The notes beneath the pieces were generated by a model. That model saw only the letters and a program-made list of their open reading frames with translations, was not told the DNA's origin and did no database searches. Below are positions 36,421 to 47,260 of a DNA stretch of 64,000 nt, in pieces (the stretch's first letter is position 1; every line of letters begins with the position of its first letter). Origin of the DNA: Lithospermum erythrorhizon (lineage: Eukaryota > Streptophyta > Magnoliopsida > Boraginales > Boraginaceae); contig JADFUC010000218.1 in the NCBI GenBank assembly GCA_019722365.1, positions 1 to 64,000 of the forward strand, read 5' to 3'. The position numbers were made by a program, and so were the translations under genes.

Positions 36421-36669
36421 TGGTTTTGTGAATTGGTTTCTAATTAATTAGGTAGGCTATGTGTGACGTTTGTGGCGAGACCGTGTGGCGTTACATGGCA
36501 TGAATTTTAAAATAGACAAATTATATAAATAAATATTGCCAACCTCGTACACATGTCCTTTGCATTTGAATTTCATTTTTCCCCATGCGAGCTTCTCTAT
36601 TTAAAGCATACTAACTTTGATTTTTCTTCTTCATTTAAATTATTCAAACATCTTATTACTCTCTAAAAA

Positions 36670-36986
36670 ATGTCTCAAAGTCAAACTTCTTCCAACTTTG
36701 AGGGCATAGAAAATGAAATAGTTAAGTGTCGTTGCGATTTAGTTTGTCATCCAATCACTTCGTGGAAGAATGGTGGTCGCCGATTCGTAAAATGTCCGAG
36801 GTCAACTTTTGGTTGTGGAATGTGCTTGATAAGATAAAAGTTGTACCGATTAGAGAGAAGACAATTATAGGTGGCTACAAAAAATGTAACAAAATGGAAA
36901 ATGAAATTGCTAATTGGAAAAAATTAGTCAAGATTCTTGTTTTAGTTATATTCGAATCTTATTTGTACATTTGTCTACTAATGTAA
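36670..36986 (+). pseudogene. GRF-type zinc-finger small protein, frameshifted
   Basis: The frame from ATG 36670 reads CRCDLVCHPITSWKNGGRRF then VKCPRSTFGCGMC and stops at 36835-36837. This is the GRF zinc-finger pattern (Cys pair, T-S-W, N-x-GRRF, x-C-P, C-G). A second frame continues, from about 36810 to 36986, with VLDKIKVVPIREK and ENEIANWKKLVKILVLVIFESYLYICLL, a short coiled segment and a C-terminal hydrophobic helix, as in small plant GRF proteins. One frameshift near 36815-36835 separates the halves. GRF fingers bind nucleic acid in other proteins. In plants, small GRF-membrane proteins are common and poorly understood. The role here is unknown. Confidence 0.7.
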
Positions 36987-37259
36987 TACATTAACTACAT
37001 GTTAATGCATGAGCAAAATTATGTTATTGAATAAATTTGTTTCTTATTATTAATTCTCAAGAACTTCATTTTTGTGTTTAATACACATTAATTAGTTAAT
37101 TATATATTACAATTATTATGATTTATACATAATTCTTCAATAAATAAAATGATAACATTATTAGAATATTTTAAAATCTATTTATATGTAACGATTGCAA
37201 GCGTCCTTGTGTGGCCGTATCGTGTAATTTGTTTTTAGATAAATATTTCTGAATGAATT
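36987..37259. other. AT-rich CACTA interior
   Basis: Non-coding stretch between the GRF ORF and the right tandem array. Confidence 0.4.
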
Positions 37260-38350
37260 CGTTGTATCTTTTAATCAATTTAAATAAATTAAATCGATAT
37301 AATAATAATGTCAACGCCCGTACTAACGTCATCACGCTTAATATTAAATATTTAATTTATAAAATATAATAATATCAGCCAACGCCATAAAAACGTCATA
37401 CTATTAATATTAAATAAATAATTTATAAAAAATGTCACACAATTAATAAATAAATAATTAAATCGATATAATAATATGTCAGCATATAATAACGTCCTTA
37501 ATATTAATTAGTGGTATAAAATATAATAATATTAGCCATGTCATAAAAATGTCACCTGATTAATATTAAATAAATAATTAAATCGATATAATAATAATAT
37601 GTATGATAATAGCGTCACGCTAGCAATATTAAATAATTAAATTATAAAATATAATAATAATATTAAACCTTAGTAAAACGTCCTTGTATTATTAAATAAA
37701 TAATTAATAATAATATCAACGCCATAATAGCGTCACACTTAATATTAATTAATTAATTTATAAAAATATAATAATATTCAGCTTTGCCATAAAAGCGTCA
37801 CGCTAGTAATATTAAATAAATAATTAATAATAATATCGACACCGTAATAACGTCCATGATTAATATTAATTAACTAATTTATAAAATATAATAATATTAG
37901 CCATGTCATAAAAATATACACAATTAATATTAAATAAATAATTAAATCGATATAATAATATGTCAGCCATGTCTTGTCCTTGCCTTAATATTAATTAATT
38001 AATTTATAAAATATAATAATATTAGCCATGTCATAAAAATGTCACACAATTAATATTAAATAAATAATTAAATCGATATAATATGTATCACGCCATAATA
38101 ACGTCGCCTTAATATTAAATAATTAATTTATAAAATATAATAATATTGACAACAGCGAAGTAAAAACGTCGCCTTTATTAATATTAAATAAATAATTAAT
38201 AATAATATCAGCGCCATAATAACGTCACACTTAATATTAATTAATTAATTTAAAATATAATAATATTCAACTTGCCATAAAAAGCATTCGCGCTATTAAT
38301 ATTAAATAAATAATTAAATCGATATAATAATAATATCAGCGCCCATAGTG
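37260..38350. repeat. Right CACTA tandem array, alternating 64-bp half-units (about 9 dimers)
   Basis: Same two half-units as the left array and in the same direction: GCCATAATAACGTCAC-TTAATATTAATTAATT alternating with CCATAAAAATGTCACAC-AATTAATATTAAATAAA. Examples start near 37319, 37490, 37612, 37725, 37850, 38095 and 38220. Some units have lost ATCGATAT or contain small deletions. Confidence 0.85.
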
Positions 38351-39339
38351 TATCCTTTGATTAAATTTTAGAATATTTTAAGATTATGACATGTATAAAG
38401 CGTCGTGTTACTAAACATAGCAAAATTGTCATATAGGAATTTTTTTTTAGATAAATATTTAATCACTTTTGAGAATATTAATCTGTTATATGTATGAGCT
38501 TGTCCTTGAGAAGCATGTCATAGTGTATTCAAATTAACGTTCAAACTTAATAAATATGTTAGGTGTAACTGCATTCATCGAAGCTAGAGCATGCATTAAA
38601 TTAGTTAATGTATGGCGGGTATGTGACGTTTTTTTGACATTTTTTCCATTATAAATTGAATATTCTGTCCAGTTACCTGATTCATTTTTCACAATCACAA
38701 AATTTCTCTCAAAATGCCTCAAGTGATAACCTTGAACCCTTTGAGCGATATTTTTTATAGAATGCTTATTGAACCTATGAGTCCTCGATTTGTAATATAC
38801 TTTTTTTTATACATTGCTTTAATTTTTGTGTAGTTATTAATATATATATTATTATGTCGTTGATGAGCAGGCTCTGAAAGATTTTACTCGTAAATGGCGG
38901 GGTTGTTAACTATTGGTGGAATTTGCAAATTGAAAGTTTTAGATAGAGTTTTTTGATGTGAAGATTCAAAAGAAATAACAAGTGAGAATAATAGAAAGAA
39001 CACACAGAAATTGTCTTCAAATTTGGAATTTGTGCAAACAAACAACATGGTATGGGGAGGTTCATGGATTCGAAATGTATCATGGTGCAATGAAGATCTG
39101 GATCGCGTGATTATCTCACTTTCGAGATGCCGATTTGTGAGATGCCGATGAAGTTGTTAGAACTTCAATACCTTATTAGGAGACTTTAATGTTTCAATAA
39201 ACTATGTAGACTTTAACGTTTGAATAAATTAAGGTGTATTTTTTTTGTTTTCATTTTCATTTTATGTTAATGAATAATGAATTGAAAGGTTCTGGAATCT
39301 TTGACATATATGCGGCGTTCTGAGATATTAATTTAATTA
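38351..39339. other. CACTA interior with unsupported small frames
   Basis: A 62-codon minus-strand frame (38534-38722) and a 68-codon minus-strand frame (38884-39090) show no domain. They could be shreds of a second CACTA gene (TNPA-like genes evolve fast), but nothing supports that directly. Confidence 0.35.
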
Positions 39340-39930
39340 GGAATATTTCTAACGTCTTTATGCTTAGCGTTAGAAGAAACATTAATTTAATTTAATATTG
39401 ATATAAAATTGTTGATTAAAAGCAATTTGAAATTAATATCATAATTGATATTGCTAATTAAAATTGTAACGTCACTTAAACGTGCCACATTAGAAAATTA
39501 ATTTAATTTAAATATTCTGAAAGCATCACGGAGAACCGCCCACGTTAAAGAATTATATCATAATTAATATAATTAATATCATAATTGATATAAAATTGTT
39601 GATTAAATGAAATTTATGAATAAATTATTTACACAACGTCATATTAATGAGACAAATAATTTAATTAATTTTATAAATAATTTAAATGTTTGTACATTTA
39701 ATCTAATGTCACATGAATGTCATTATCTAAGTTTTTAGGAAAAAGTAATTTTAAATTAAAAATTTAGTTAATATTGATATAGGCGTATTAAGTTAAATAA
39801 AAGTTGTAAATAATTATTAAAAGCGTCGTACTAATGACACAAACTATTAAATTATTTTCCTAAATAATTTAAATTTTTATTCAAGTAAAATCTAACGTCT
39901 CATAAATGCCACATTCTAAGAAAAATGATA
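39340..39930. repeat. Third CACTA repeat family, about 187-bp period
   Basis: Copies at about 39635-39740 and 39820-39925 share GTC-TA-TAATGA-ACAAA, AATAATTTAAAT, AATCTAA-GTC and CA-TCTAAG blocks. A more degenerate copy lies near 39470-39550. ACGTC / GCGTC motifs recur in each. Confidence 0.65.
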
Positions 39931-40354
39931 AATTAGTTAATATTAATATGATAAATTATAAAAAATTATGTTATTAGTGTTGTTAATTATACATAATCAT
40001 AATTAAATTCTGAGACAAAAGAATTAGATTTACGCCTTATCGAATTTGTAAAGATAATATAAAACGTCCCAATTATGTCATCGATTTATTAAAAGCGCGG
40101 CGTTTGATGTTTATGTTGTTTACTGGGAAAGAGGCGTAGTTTTTAGTGGCGTGTATTTATAAAAAACTCTGTGGCGTTTTTATGGCGGGATATTTCGGCA
40201 ATTATTATGCCCGCAATGCGTCATAGTATTTTCTTTGGGAAAACTATTATACACACAAATATCCTTTATATTGCCGTACTTTTTGCAGGAAATTTTTGCG
40301 GGTTTTTATTGTCGAAAAGTGAACACGTTGCGGTGTGTGACGGGTTTATAATTA
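39931..40354. other. Right sub-terminal region of the CACTA element
   Basis: A stretch with repeated GGCG/GCGT words (40095-40180). An 84-codon frame (40171-40425) crosses the element end and is therefore not a gene. Confidence 0.6.
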
Positions 40355-40381
40355 TGTCGCGTTGCTCATTTTCTAGTAGTG
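40355..40381 (-). repeat. CACTA right terminal inverted repeat
   Basis: TCGCGTTGCTCA then TTTTCTAGTAGTG, reading inward as CACTACTAGAAAATGAGC. The outer 13 bases are a standard plant CACTA terminus. Confidence 0.85.
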
Positions 40382-41009
40382 TGTCACGAGTTGACCGTAT
40401 CGAATACTGGTATTTACCCAACTAAGGGGCATCCTCAGGAAGAGTTCTCGGCCGATGCAGAAAATGATCGGTGTACAAATACACATTCATGAGCGGTGTG
40501 TGGAATAATTGTTTGTCAAGTGAAGTCATTCTACATTTCCAGACATCACGAAAAGCCGCCCGTGGGAGTTAATGAAAGCAAAAGTTTATGTCCACCTTTC
40601 TATGCATAGCATTAAGGAAGAGACAGAAGAGCGGGACATGATGTGAGCAGGGATCTGGCGTCTGTATGAAATTTTGTTCCACAGAAGAGAAATAGAAATT
40701 TAAAGGTTGATCATGTCAGGACACGAGACTATATAGGAATACTCGTCGGTGATCGACCATGTATACTAGAAGAGAGTTCACTTAAGAGGCATCGAGATGA
40801 CAGATATATAAGTACATCCAAGAACATTATGGAGCGAGGTGTCTTTCAAGAGAAATTTGATGCACTAAATATGTAAGTCATGACACCTATCTTACATGAA
40901 AGTAGTTAATGGGTTGAAGGCTTGGCTTCAGTATGAGGCTATCGAGAATAAGGGTGAGATGCGCGTGCGATCGAGCCGAGGTTCAAATATCCTTAAATAA
41001 ACTTCAGCG

Positions 41010-41520
41010 ACCTCGACCCGAGAGGATAAAGCTGACCCCTCACAACGAGGATAAACTATACCCGTACTCCTTACGGCCTGACTTTAAACTATCGGCCATT
41101 TCCTAAGCACGGATAAGCGCCCAGCGCTCTTGGGCATGAAGATAAACTTCGCGTCCTCACGAGCATGATGGCGACCTCACGAGCATGAGGATAAACTACT
41201 GACCCCTCACGAGCACGAGATAAGCGCCGCGTACTTCTTGACACGAGCCTAAACTACTCAGCCCAGCTCACGAGCACGAGGATAAGCGCAGCGCTCGATC
41301 ATGAGGATAAAGCGCCCACATCCTCCCGAGCATGAGGATAATGCCCACACTCCTTAGCATGAGGATGGCCGCCTGACTCCTCCCGAGCATGAGATAAATT
41401 GCCATATACACTCCTTAAGCGTGAGAATAAGCGCTAACCTCTTACGGCGCGAGGATAAAGCGCCCTCCACAGGCATGAGGATAAAGCGCGGCCTCCTTGA
41501 TATGAGGATAAAGTGTCGGC
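41010..41520 (+). repeat. About 30-bp tandem repeat, roughly 17 units
   Basis: The unit approximates CTCCTCACGAGCATGAGG then ATAAAGCGCC, variable in both halves. GAGGATAA words recur every 25-35 bp. Not CRISPR-like, because there are no constant repeats with unique spacers. Confidence 0.8.
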
Positions 41521-43137
41521 GCCCCAGACTAAATTTGGGGTGATCACAGGGGCGACCCTTAGGGTATGTAAACGATACGTATCAGCGCGTCCGTAACTAA
41601 AAACTGACATCCGTGTTGTCGCCTTGGTTGAGCTAAAGATAGTCAAGCACTTGAAGCGTACGATATGTACAAACATCTGGGATGTCTCAGCAGTCTAGCC
41701 TTTGAAATGGCCGCGAGTCTGCATCGACAAGTAATCCTCGATGCTACGTTGTGAGGCTCTTGAGGTGAAGGCTACTGATCACAATGGTTATTACTAAAGC
41801 TCACAGGTACAGCTTCGGTATGTTTAAGAACATTATGCTAAAACTCTTGAACCTGGGGACATAAGTGATGATGAAGACAGGGAGAAAAGCAACGTTGCTT
41901 GACCCGTGAGACTCTTTGTGAGCTTAAGTAGATGAATGGGGTAATACATGGATGAGGTGAAATAACGAAATCTGGCATACATGAGGCCTTGAAATAAGGC
42001 CCAGGGAGGAAGAAAGCTCACACGCTTGATTCGAGCACTATCTTTAAAACTCGAGAGAACTAAGGTCGGTAGTTTGAGGGTGTTCAACATAGGTGATGCA
42101 TTAGAAGATTCCCGTAGAGTTGTCCGGGTTCAAGAAGAAATACATCCTCTCGTAAAATGTGAGGATTCTTACGGCCTTGAACTCTGAGGCCTCTAAATAT
42201 TCAACGTATGAATATCCATATGAATAGAGACGTCGACTACTAAGCTACTAAGGCCACTCGGGAACATATCTTATGTGTCAAAGAAGCCTCACAAAAAGCC
42301 GGGCATGGTTATTCGACTTCTGAACCACAAGGCTAGCGGGGAACATATCGGGTTGTCAATGGGCCTACAAGCGGACAAGGACATCTTGACCACGAGCCTC
42401 TAAAGCTAGTGAGTATCCAACCACCTTTAGAAAGAGCCATAGATATACAACCTACGAATTAGCAAGTGGGATAACCGTCTTAAGGTCAGTGCTTTGAAGC
42501 CCTTGAAGCGAAGATTGACGATTCGACCACAGTATTACCTGAAACTACGCTGGCGAAGTAACCTCGGAGTTAAGGCATTCAAAGCAGGGTGGAAATTCAA
42601 TCTTAAGATGGGGCCCCAGATTGCAACTCAGGACGAATCTGAGGGAGCATACCACTAAAACCCTTGGATGCAGGACTAAGGTCAAGTTGGAAGTCATGAT
42701 GCTTGAGCCATGTCTGCTTGAACATGAAGGGTAAGATAAAAGTCGAGAAGCAGGCGGTGATAGCCTCAGTGCATGGCTTGTGTGAAGTGCGTGAATGTCA
42801 GAATAAGCAGCTTGAAGGATAGAGGTACCTCGTTTATCTATCCATGCAATTCCATGACTATGAATATTATGGATGAAAGGTCCACATAGCAAGCAAGATA
42901 CCCCAAATCTCGTAATACATGCTTGTGTGTTTGGGGCAAGTATCAAGTGTAGAATGGGATACCACGCTCATGCATGATACGCCCGTCTTCTTTGTGTCAA
43001 TAACCCAGCATGCTTGAAGAGAATATATGTAAGTATTGGATTCATAAGAATGGAAAGGAAAGGAATTGGAACATAAGTAATTAAATGTCCCAAAAGGTAT
43101 CACATCCTTGAATGTATTGAGGATCCTGACTCCATGG

Positions 43138-43250
43138 TAGAGCATAAAGTGCTAGCAGCGCCAGTAGAAAAGAAGAGCATAAAGTGCTGCGAACCACTGG
43201 TGAGAGCATAAAGTGCCTAACAACTCGTAGGGTAAGCGTAACATACCCTA
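43138..43250 (+). repeat. GAGCATAAAGTGC tandem repeat, 3 units
   Basis: GAGCATAAAGTGC occurs near 43141, 43176 and 43204, at 28-35 bp spacing with partly similar linkers. A related GAGCATATAGTGC is at about 26701 in the proposed 5' LTR. Confidence 0.75.
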
Positions 43251-44759
43251 ACAAACTCTAGGGCATGAGTCATATCCGTGAAAATAGACTCACGTTTGAC
43301 TTGATCTCGAGGATGACCACCAGGTACATAGGCGGGTCGGAATGCCCGAGCCCGGTCGCTAACTTATCAGCGTAACGTCGCTAGAAGCCATCACACGAGG
43401 CTGGTCAAGAGGATGCAAAAGCCAAAAGCCAGAGGTAATGCTTGTGAAGTTGACATCAAATTCAAAAGCAAGCGAAATCAAAATGGCGTAGGAGATACGT
43501 GGTGGATACTACGCTCGAAGAATGGCGGCTAACACCGAGGATCGTATCGGAGCATACATCACGACATAGTAGAAGCGATAGAAGGAGATGGGCGCCCGTC
43601 TCCAACTTCATGCTCTGGCATTTCATTAACTGCTCCGAATCAAAAAGCAAGAAAAGGCATAGAAGTCGAGAGAGACGTCAGCTGAAGGTCGGAAGAAGAA
43701 GGGGCGTCCACTGCGCAGCGTCCCTGAGACGAGGATATACCAGACAAGGACTAAAATACATAAAATGGAATGATTCCGCTGAAACGCATTAATTCGATGA
43801 GGCGTCTCCGCCTACTAAATACCCGTCGATACTCGAGGTCGATGGGCCCGATATGCGCTTTAAGTAGAATATATATATATATACCCAAAGGAAAACTAAG
43901 GATGATGAAGGTAAAGAAGACCCATGATATATGGGACTCGCTGCTCTCCAACAGAACCGCATCTTCGTTATCTTTCTAATGATATAAAGCGAGCTCAAAA
44001 CTGACTTATACTTGAAAAAGTTATATAGGCGGAGTTTCTAACAAGGAAAATGTTTTGGCCAGACAAAATTATGCAATTCAAGAAAATTAACTATGCTAGC
44101 TATTTCAAATGAATATTTAAGCATCTAGTTAAGCATGTACAAGCATAATCATGAAGGTTCGAAAGTAAAAGATGGGAGTCAAAGATACTACCTTTATGCA
44201 AAAGCTTGAAGAAAATCTCAAAAAGTTGTAAGCATGAAGAAAAGTACATTAATAATGGTCTATGATCATATAATGTTGCAAGTAAGCAAAAATAAAATAA
44301 GCAAAGGAATCTCACTATCACCATGGCGTAGAAGTGAAGAGATGATGAAAATTGATTTTGAAGTCATCACTGCTCTTATATAAACACCATGGGTCAATTG
44401 ACCTAAAAGTCCTTTTGTCTTGTTGGATCGAAGGTTCTAAATTGCCGAGCAAAATAAAATGAAGCTAGCGGCAGGCATTCGAAAACACCCGTACTTATGG
44501 AGTCGGGATGGTCGAAATTTTTTCCGCAATATGTCACGGAAATATGACTCGGTCGAATAAAATGAGACCGAATGTGTCCAAAAATCCAAAAAATGTGATT
44601 TAATTAAAAATTAAAATTCCAAAATTAAGATGATTAGTCGAAAATTTGTAGGATTAAGGATATCGTCTTAAAATATCGACATGTAATAAATTCATGTTGA
44701 AGATATTGACTCCGTCAAATCCAAAGGATTCGGATCAATATAAATTAAAGTACTACACC

Positions 44760-44960
44760 TCTAAAAAAATAATTTCATTCTGTAATAAATTGAGAATTAA
44801 ATAAATCTTAACATGTAATACGTCGTGTTAACATGAACCGGATCTTTCAATTCTCTAAATAAATTGAGAATTAAATGGAATCTTAACATGTAATAATTAA
44901 TTCTATTAATACATCATGTTAACGTCAAACTCGAATTAATTCTCTAATAAATTGAGAATT
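44760..44960 (+). repeat. About 80-bp tandem repeat, 2.5 units
   Basis: TAAATTGAGAATTAAAT followed by ATCTTAACATGTAATA recurs near 44783, 44862 and 44943, with the last unit partial. Confidence 0.75.
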
Positions 44961-45481
44961 AATGGGATCCCCAAACAGAGTTGAATTCATTCACGTAATT
45001 AAGTGGCCGTTTTAGTTAAAGACCGGGTAGTGGGATGGTGACATGCGAAATGTGTCCTGATAAATCCTTTAAATGAGTCGACCTCGCATAAATTCGAGGA
45101 GTTGGCTGGGATAAATGTCAAGGCATCGCGATAAGAATCACTATAAATAGTGTCGTCCTTGAAAGCCATCTGATGGCATGGATGATGGCTTATTAAGGAC
45201 CTTGGTAGCCAAATCATGCAATAACTCCGAAGTGGGTTAACCCATTTAGCTACGGACCTCTTGTAGAGGGTAGTGATAACACGGATCGAGATGAGTAATA
45301 AGTTCGTGTCGATCAATGATCCAACATACGTCAATAAATTCAACAAAGAGACGGATGTCGAGGGCGGCGTCTTTGGAAGTAAAAACCCTTGAAGCCTTGT
45401 GTACTACGTTCATGTTGGAAAATGGACTGTATTTGGATCAAATCCGACACCTACTATGTATGTACCCGGTTAGAGAGCGTC

Positions 45482-45595
45482 TGTAGATAGTGAAAATTTA
45501 TTAAAAATAAATTAAAATAATTAAGATGACAATCAAATTAATTAAATCAGCTTATTAAAGAAATGCCACGTGGCTAGGGTTTTTGATCGAACCAG
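45482..45595 (+). repeat. Start of gypsy 3' LTR (partner 25662), truncated
   Basis: TGTAGATAGTGAAAATTTATT matches the 25662 start, and the similarity continues through AATTAA, GCCACGTGG / AACGTGGTAGG to GATCGAAC. It then stops abruptly where the minus-strand gypsy remnant begins. Confidence 0.55.
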
Positions 45596-45934
45596 CGCCT
45601 CTTCTCGGGTGACTCATTTCCTCTAGATCTTATACGGATCTTCCAAGGAGGTTCGAGAACTCGAGAATTCTAAGATATCACAGTACGAGGCACAAGCGTC
45701 GCTCCGCTTTACCTCGGGCGTTCTTCCGTCAACTTTCTTAAATCCGGAGGTTTCTTGACGCCTACTCCACCGGGGTGGAGTCCTGCATCAATCCATACTC
45801 CGCCGTGGCCAACTGGGACAACACATGCGCCTTCGATTCTCGCGGGACATGGTCCCGTGTGACGGGATCGAAAAAGAATACAGTCAAACATGAGCTACTG
45901 CCAGATATCCTTCCCGGCTTTGTCCTTTGTCTCA

Positions 45935-46400
45935 TTAATTTTGAAATCTTTCCTTCACATGGCCTTTAAGGCGAGAATCCATTCTTACATGGATGTGTTC
46001 GCTAACATTTTCTAATAGAAGTCCATTGGCGGGTGCTTCATCTCGGCCTCGTTGTTCGTGCCCGTGAAGGTGAGCGAAGGGCATGCTCGTCCCAGTGGCC
46101 TCACAGGGACCATAGTAAGATTTTGGCTCTGAACCACCGGGTTGCTCGTCTTGTCCACATATAGCAGCGACGCCGGCTGTTTTCTTAGTTATCTCTGGGT
46201 GCTTGTTTTCTACCATGTGAGGTCGACGAAACGACCTTTGATGCTCGTATGTGTCTTTATGTCGGAGAGTCGAACTTCGCTCAATTTCCCATGGCCCATT
46301 TGACTATTCTCGATATTTAGGGTTCTCCGAATTTTACGCAAGGTTGATCTGTAATTACCTTCATCGGGTGTGCTTCGAAATAAGGCATGAGCTCGATTTC
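45935..46400 (-). pseudogene. Gypsy RNase H remnant
   Basis: On the minus strand, YFEAHPMKVITDQP (about 46343-46384) matches the RT-RNase H linker (YFxAHxIxVxTDQP). RIVKWAMGN follows, close to the usual MVKWAVEL. Farther on, LTFTGTNNEAEM (about 46035-46070) carries the TNNEAE motif of the Tat-type RNase H. Frames are broken between the blocks. Confidence 0.75.
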
Positions 46401-46924
46401 TTCTGATAGAGGCAAAGACGACTTGTCGGAGTCAAAGGATACACAGTGCCGACCAGCTCATCATTTCGGTGACATAGTATACCGGCCATTGTACGCTTCT
46501 CTTCCCAGAATGAGGGCGCTACTTAGGATTGACTCGAGGCGGCTAGGTAAAGGCGTAGGGCGTCCACAGCGGCAGAGTCGTGCCGGTAGGCGTAGGGGCT
46601 ACAGTGCTTGACTCTTTGAAAGGGCATTAGCTCCGGGGTCCTTAGAAGTCTCGCCCATTTTTATGGCCTTAAAAGAAGGAGTAGGTTGCGATCACGTGTG
46701 AGATATGAACGAGTGAGGCACCGATCTTTCCGATCACCGTCTTTCTTTTTATGTGCGAGCTGCTGGACTATACATTTGCTATCTTTATCGGGATTATACT
46801 CAATTCGTTGTTTGATCATGAAGCCGGTACCACGAAAGTCAACTCAAAGACACACTTGTCCTAATTTTGCCGCGGGTTGTACGTCATGAAGTTCTTAAAG
46901 GCTCACGAGGTTGGAGCCGTAGTC

Positions 46925-47260
46925 GGATCTTCCGACTCTTGATGAGCATGTCATCCACATAAATTTCCATGTTCCGACCAATCTGAGTGGAGAACACCTT
47001 GTTGACCATCCTTTGATACGTGGCTCCCGCGTTCTTCAGCCCGAAGGCCATGACTTTCCCTTGATAGATGCATACGTAATGGCTTGATTTCTCGCATCAT
47101 CTTGTGTGAATATCTGGTGGTATCCTCGGAAGGCATCCAAAAATACTACCATGTTGTACCCCGCCCTTGAATCGACAAATGCGTCGATGTCGGGAAAAGT
47201 GCTTGATCGCTGGCCGAGCCTTATTGATCTTTGGTGAAATCCATGCGCTCGCCGGAGTTC
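46925..47260 (-). pseudogene. Gypsy reverse transcriptase remnant
   Basis: YNMVVFLDAFRGYHQI (47109-47159) is the gypsy RT motif (FxDAFxGYHQI). It is followed by DDARNQAITY, then LKNAGATYQRMVNKVF and IYVDDMLIK (about 46938-46972), which keeps the catalytic YVDD. The pieces fall in different frames. Confidence 0.85.

Larger units (their letters stand above)
30230..40381. mobile_element. CACTA (En/Spm) DNA transposon, 10,152 bp, decayed
   Basis: The right end TTTTCTAGTAGTG (40369-40381) is the reverse complement of CACTACTAGAAAA, a standard CACTA end. The left end CGCTACTCTGATTTT (30230-30244) is a worn version. Three-base flanks match: TGT at 30227-30229 and TGT at 40382-40384, the expected 3-bp duplication. 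Inside are a TNP2-type transposase remnant (minus), a GRF zinc-finger fragment (plus), several families of AT-rich tandem repeats, and GCGTC-rich sub-terminal sequence at both ends (GCGGCGTTT near 30290 and GGCGTTTTTATGGCG near 40170-40185). Confidence 0.85.
40382..45481 (+). other. Long 3' region of the Tat/Ogre-like gypsy element
   Basis: Resumes after the CACTA insertion (first three bases TGT are the duplicated target). I recognise no coding domain. Most open frames are short and on both strands. It contains three tandem-repeat blocks (41010-41520, 43138-43250, 44760-44960) and recurring CTACTAAGGCCACT / GGAACATATC words (42240-42350). Tat-lineage elements often have long, repeat-rich 3' untranslated regions just before the LTR, which fits. 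Confidence 0.45.
25662..45595 (+). mobile_element. Ty3/gypsy retrotransposon, Tat/Ogre-like, decayed and interrupted by a CACTA element
   Basis: The proposed 5' LTR start (TGCAGGCGGTGAAAATTTATT, 25662) is matched at 45482 (TGTAGATAGTGAAAATTTATT), and the match runs on for about 100 bp to GATCGAAC. Between them lie a gypsy protease remnant (ILGRPWI) at about 29170 and a long non-coding 3' region with tandem repeats, a known habit of Tat-lineage elements. A CACTA element (30230-40381) splits it. RT, RNase H and integrase were not recognised. The 3' LTR is cut off at about 45595 by the next element. The overall grouping is an inference from the shared LTR start, orientation and content. Confidence 0.5.

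Noticed and set aside
40171..40425. 84-codon plus frame
   Set aside because: It spans the CACTA right end and its flank, so it cannot be an ancestral gene.
41010..41520. CRISPR-like array
   Set aside because: Units vary throughout with no constant repeat or unique spacers, and the context is a eukaryotic retrotransposon.
42545..43145. Minus-strand frames of 133 and 92 codons
   Set aside because: They lie in the repeat-rich gypsy 3' region and show no domain. Probably chance.
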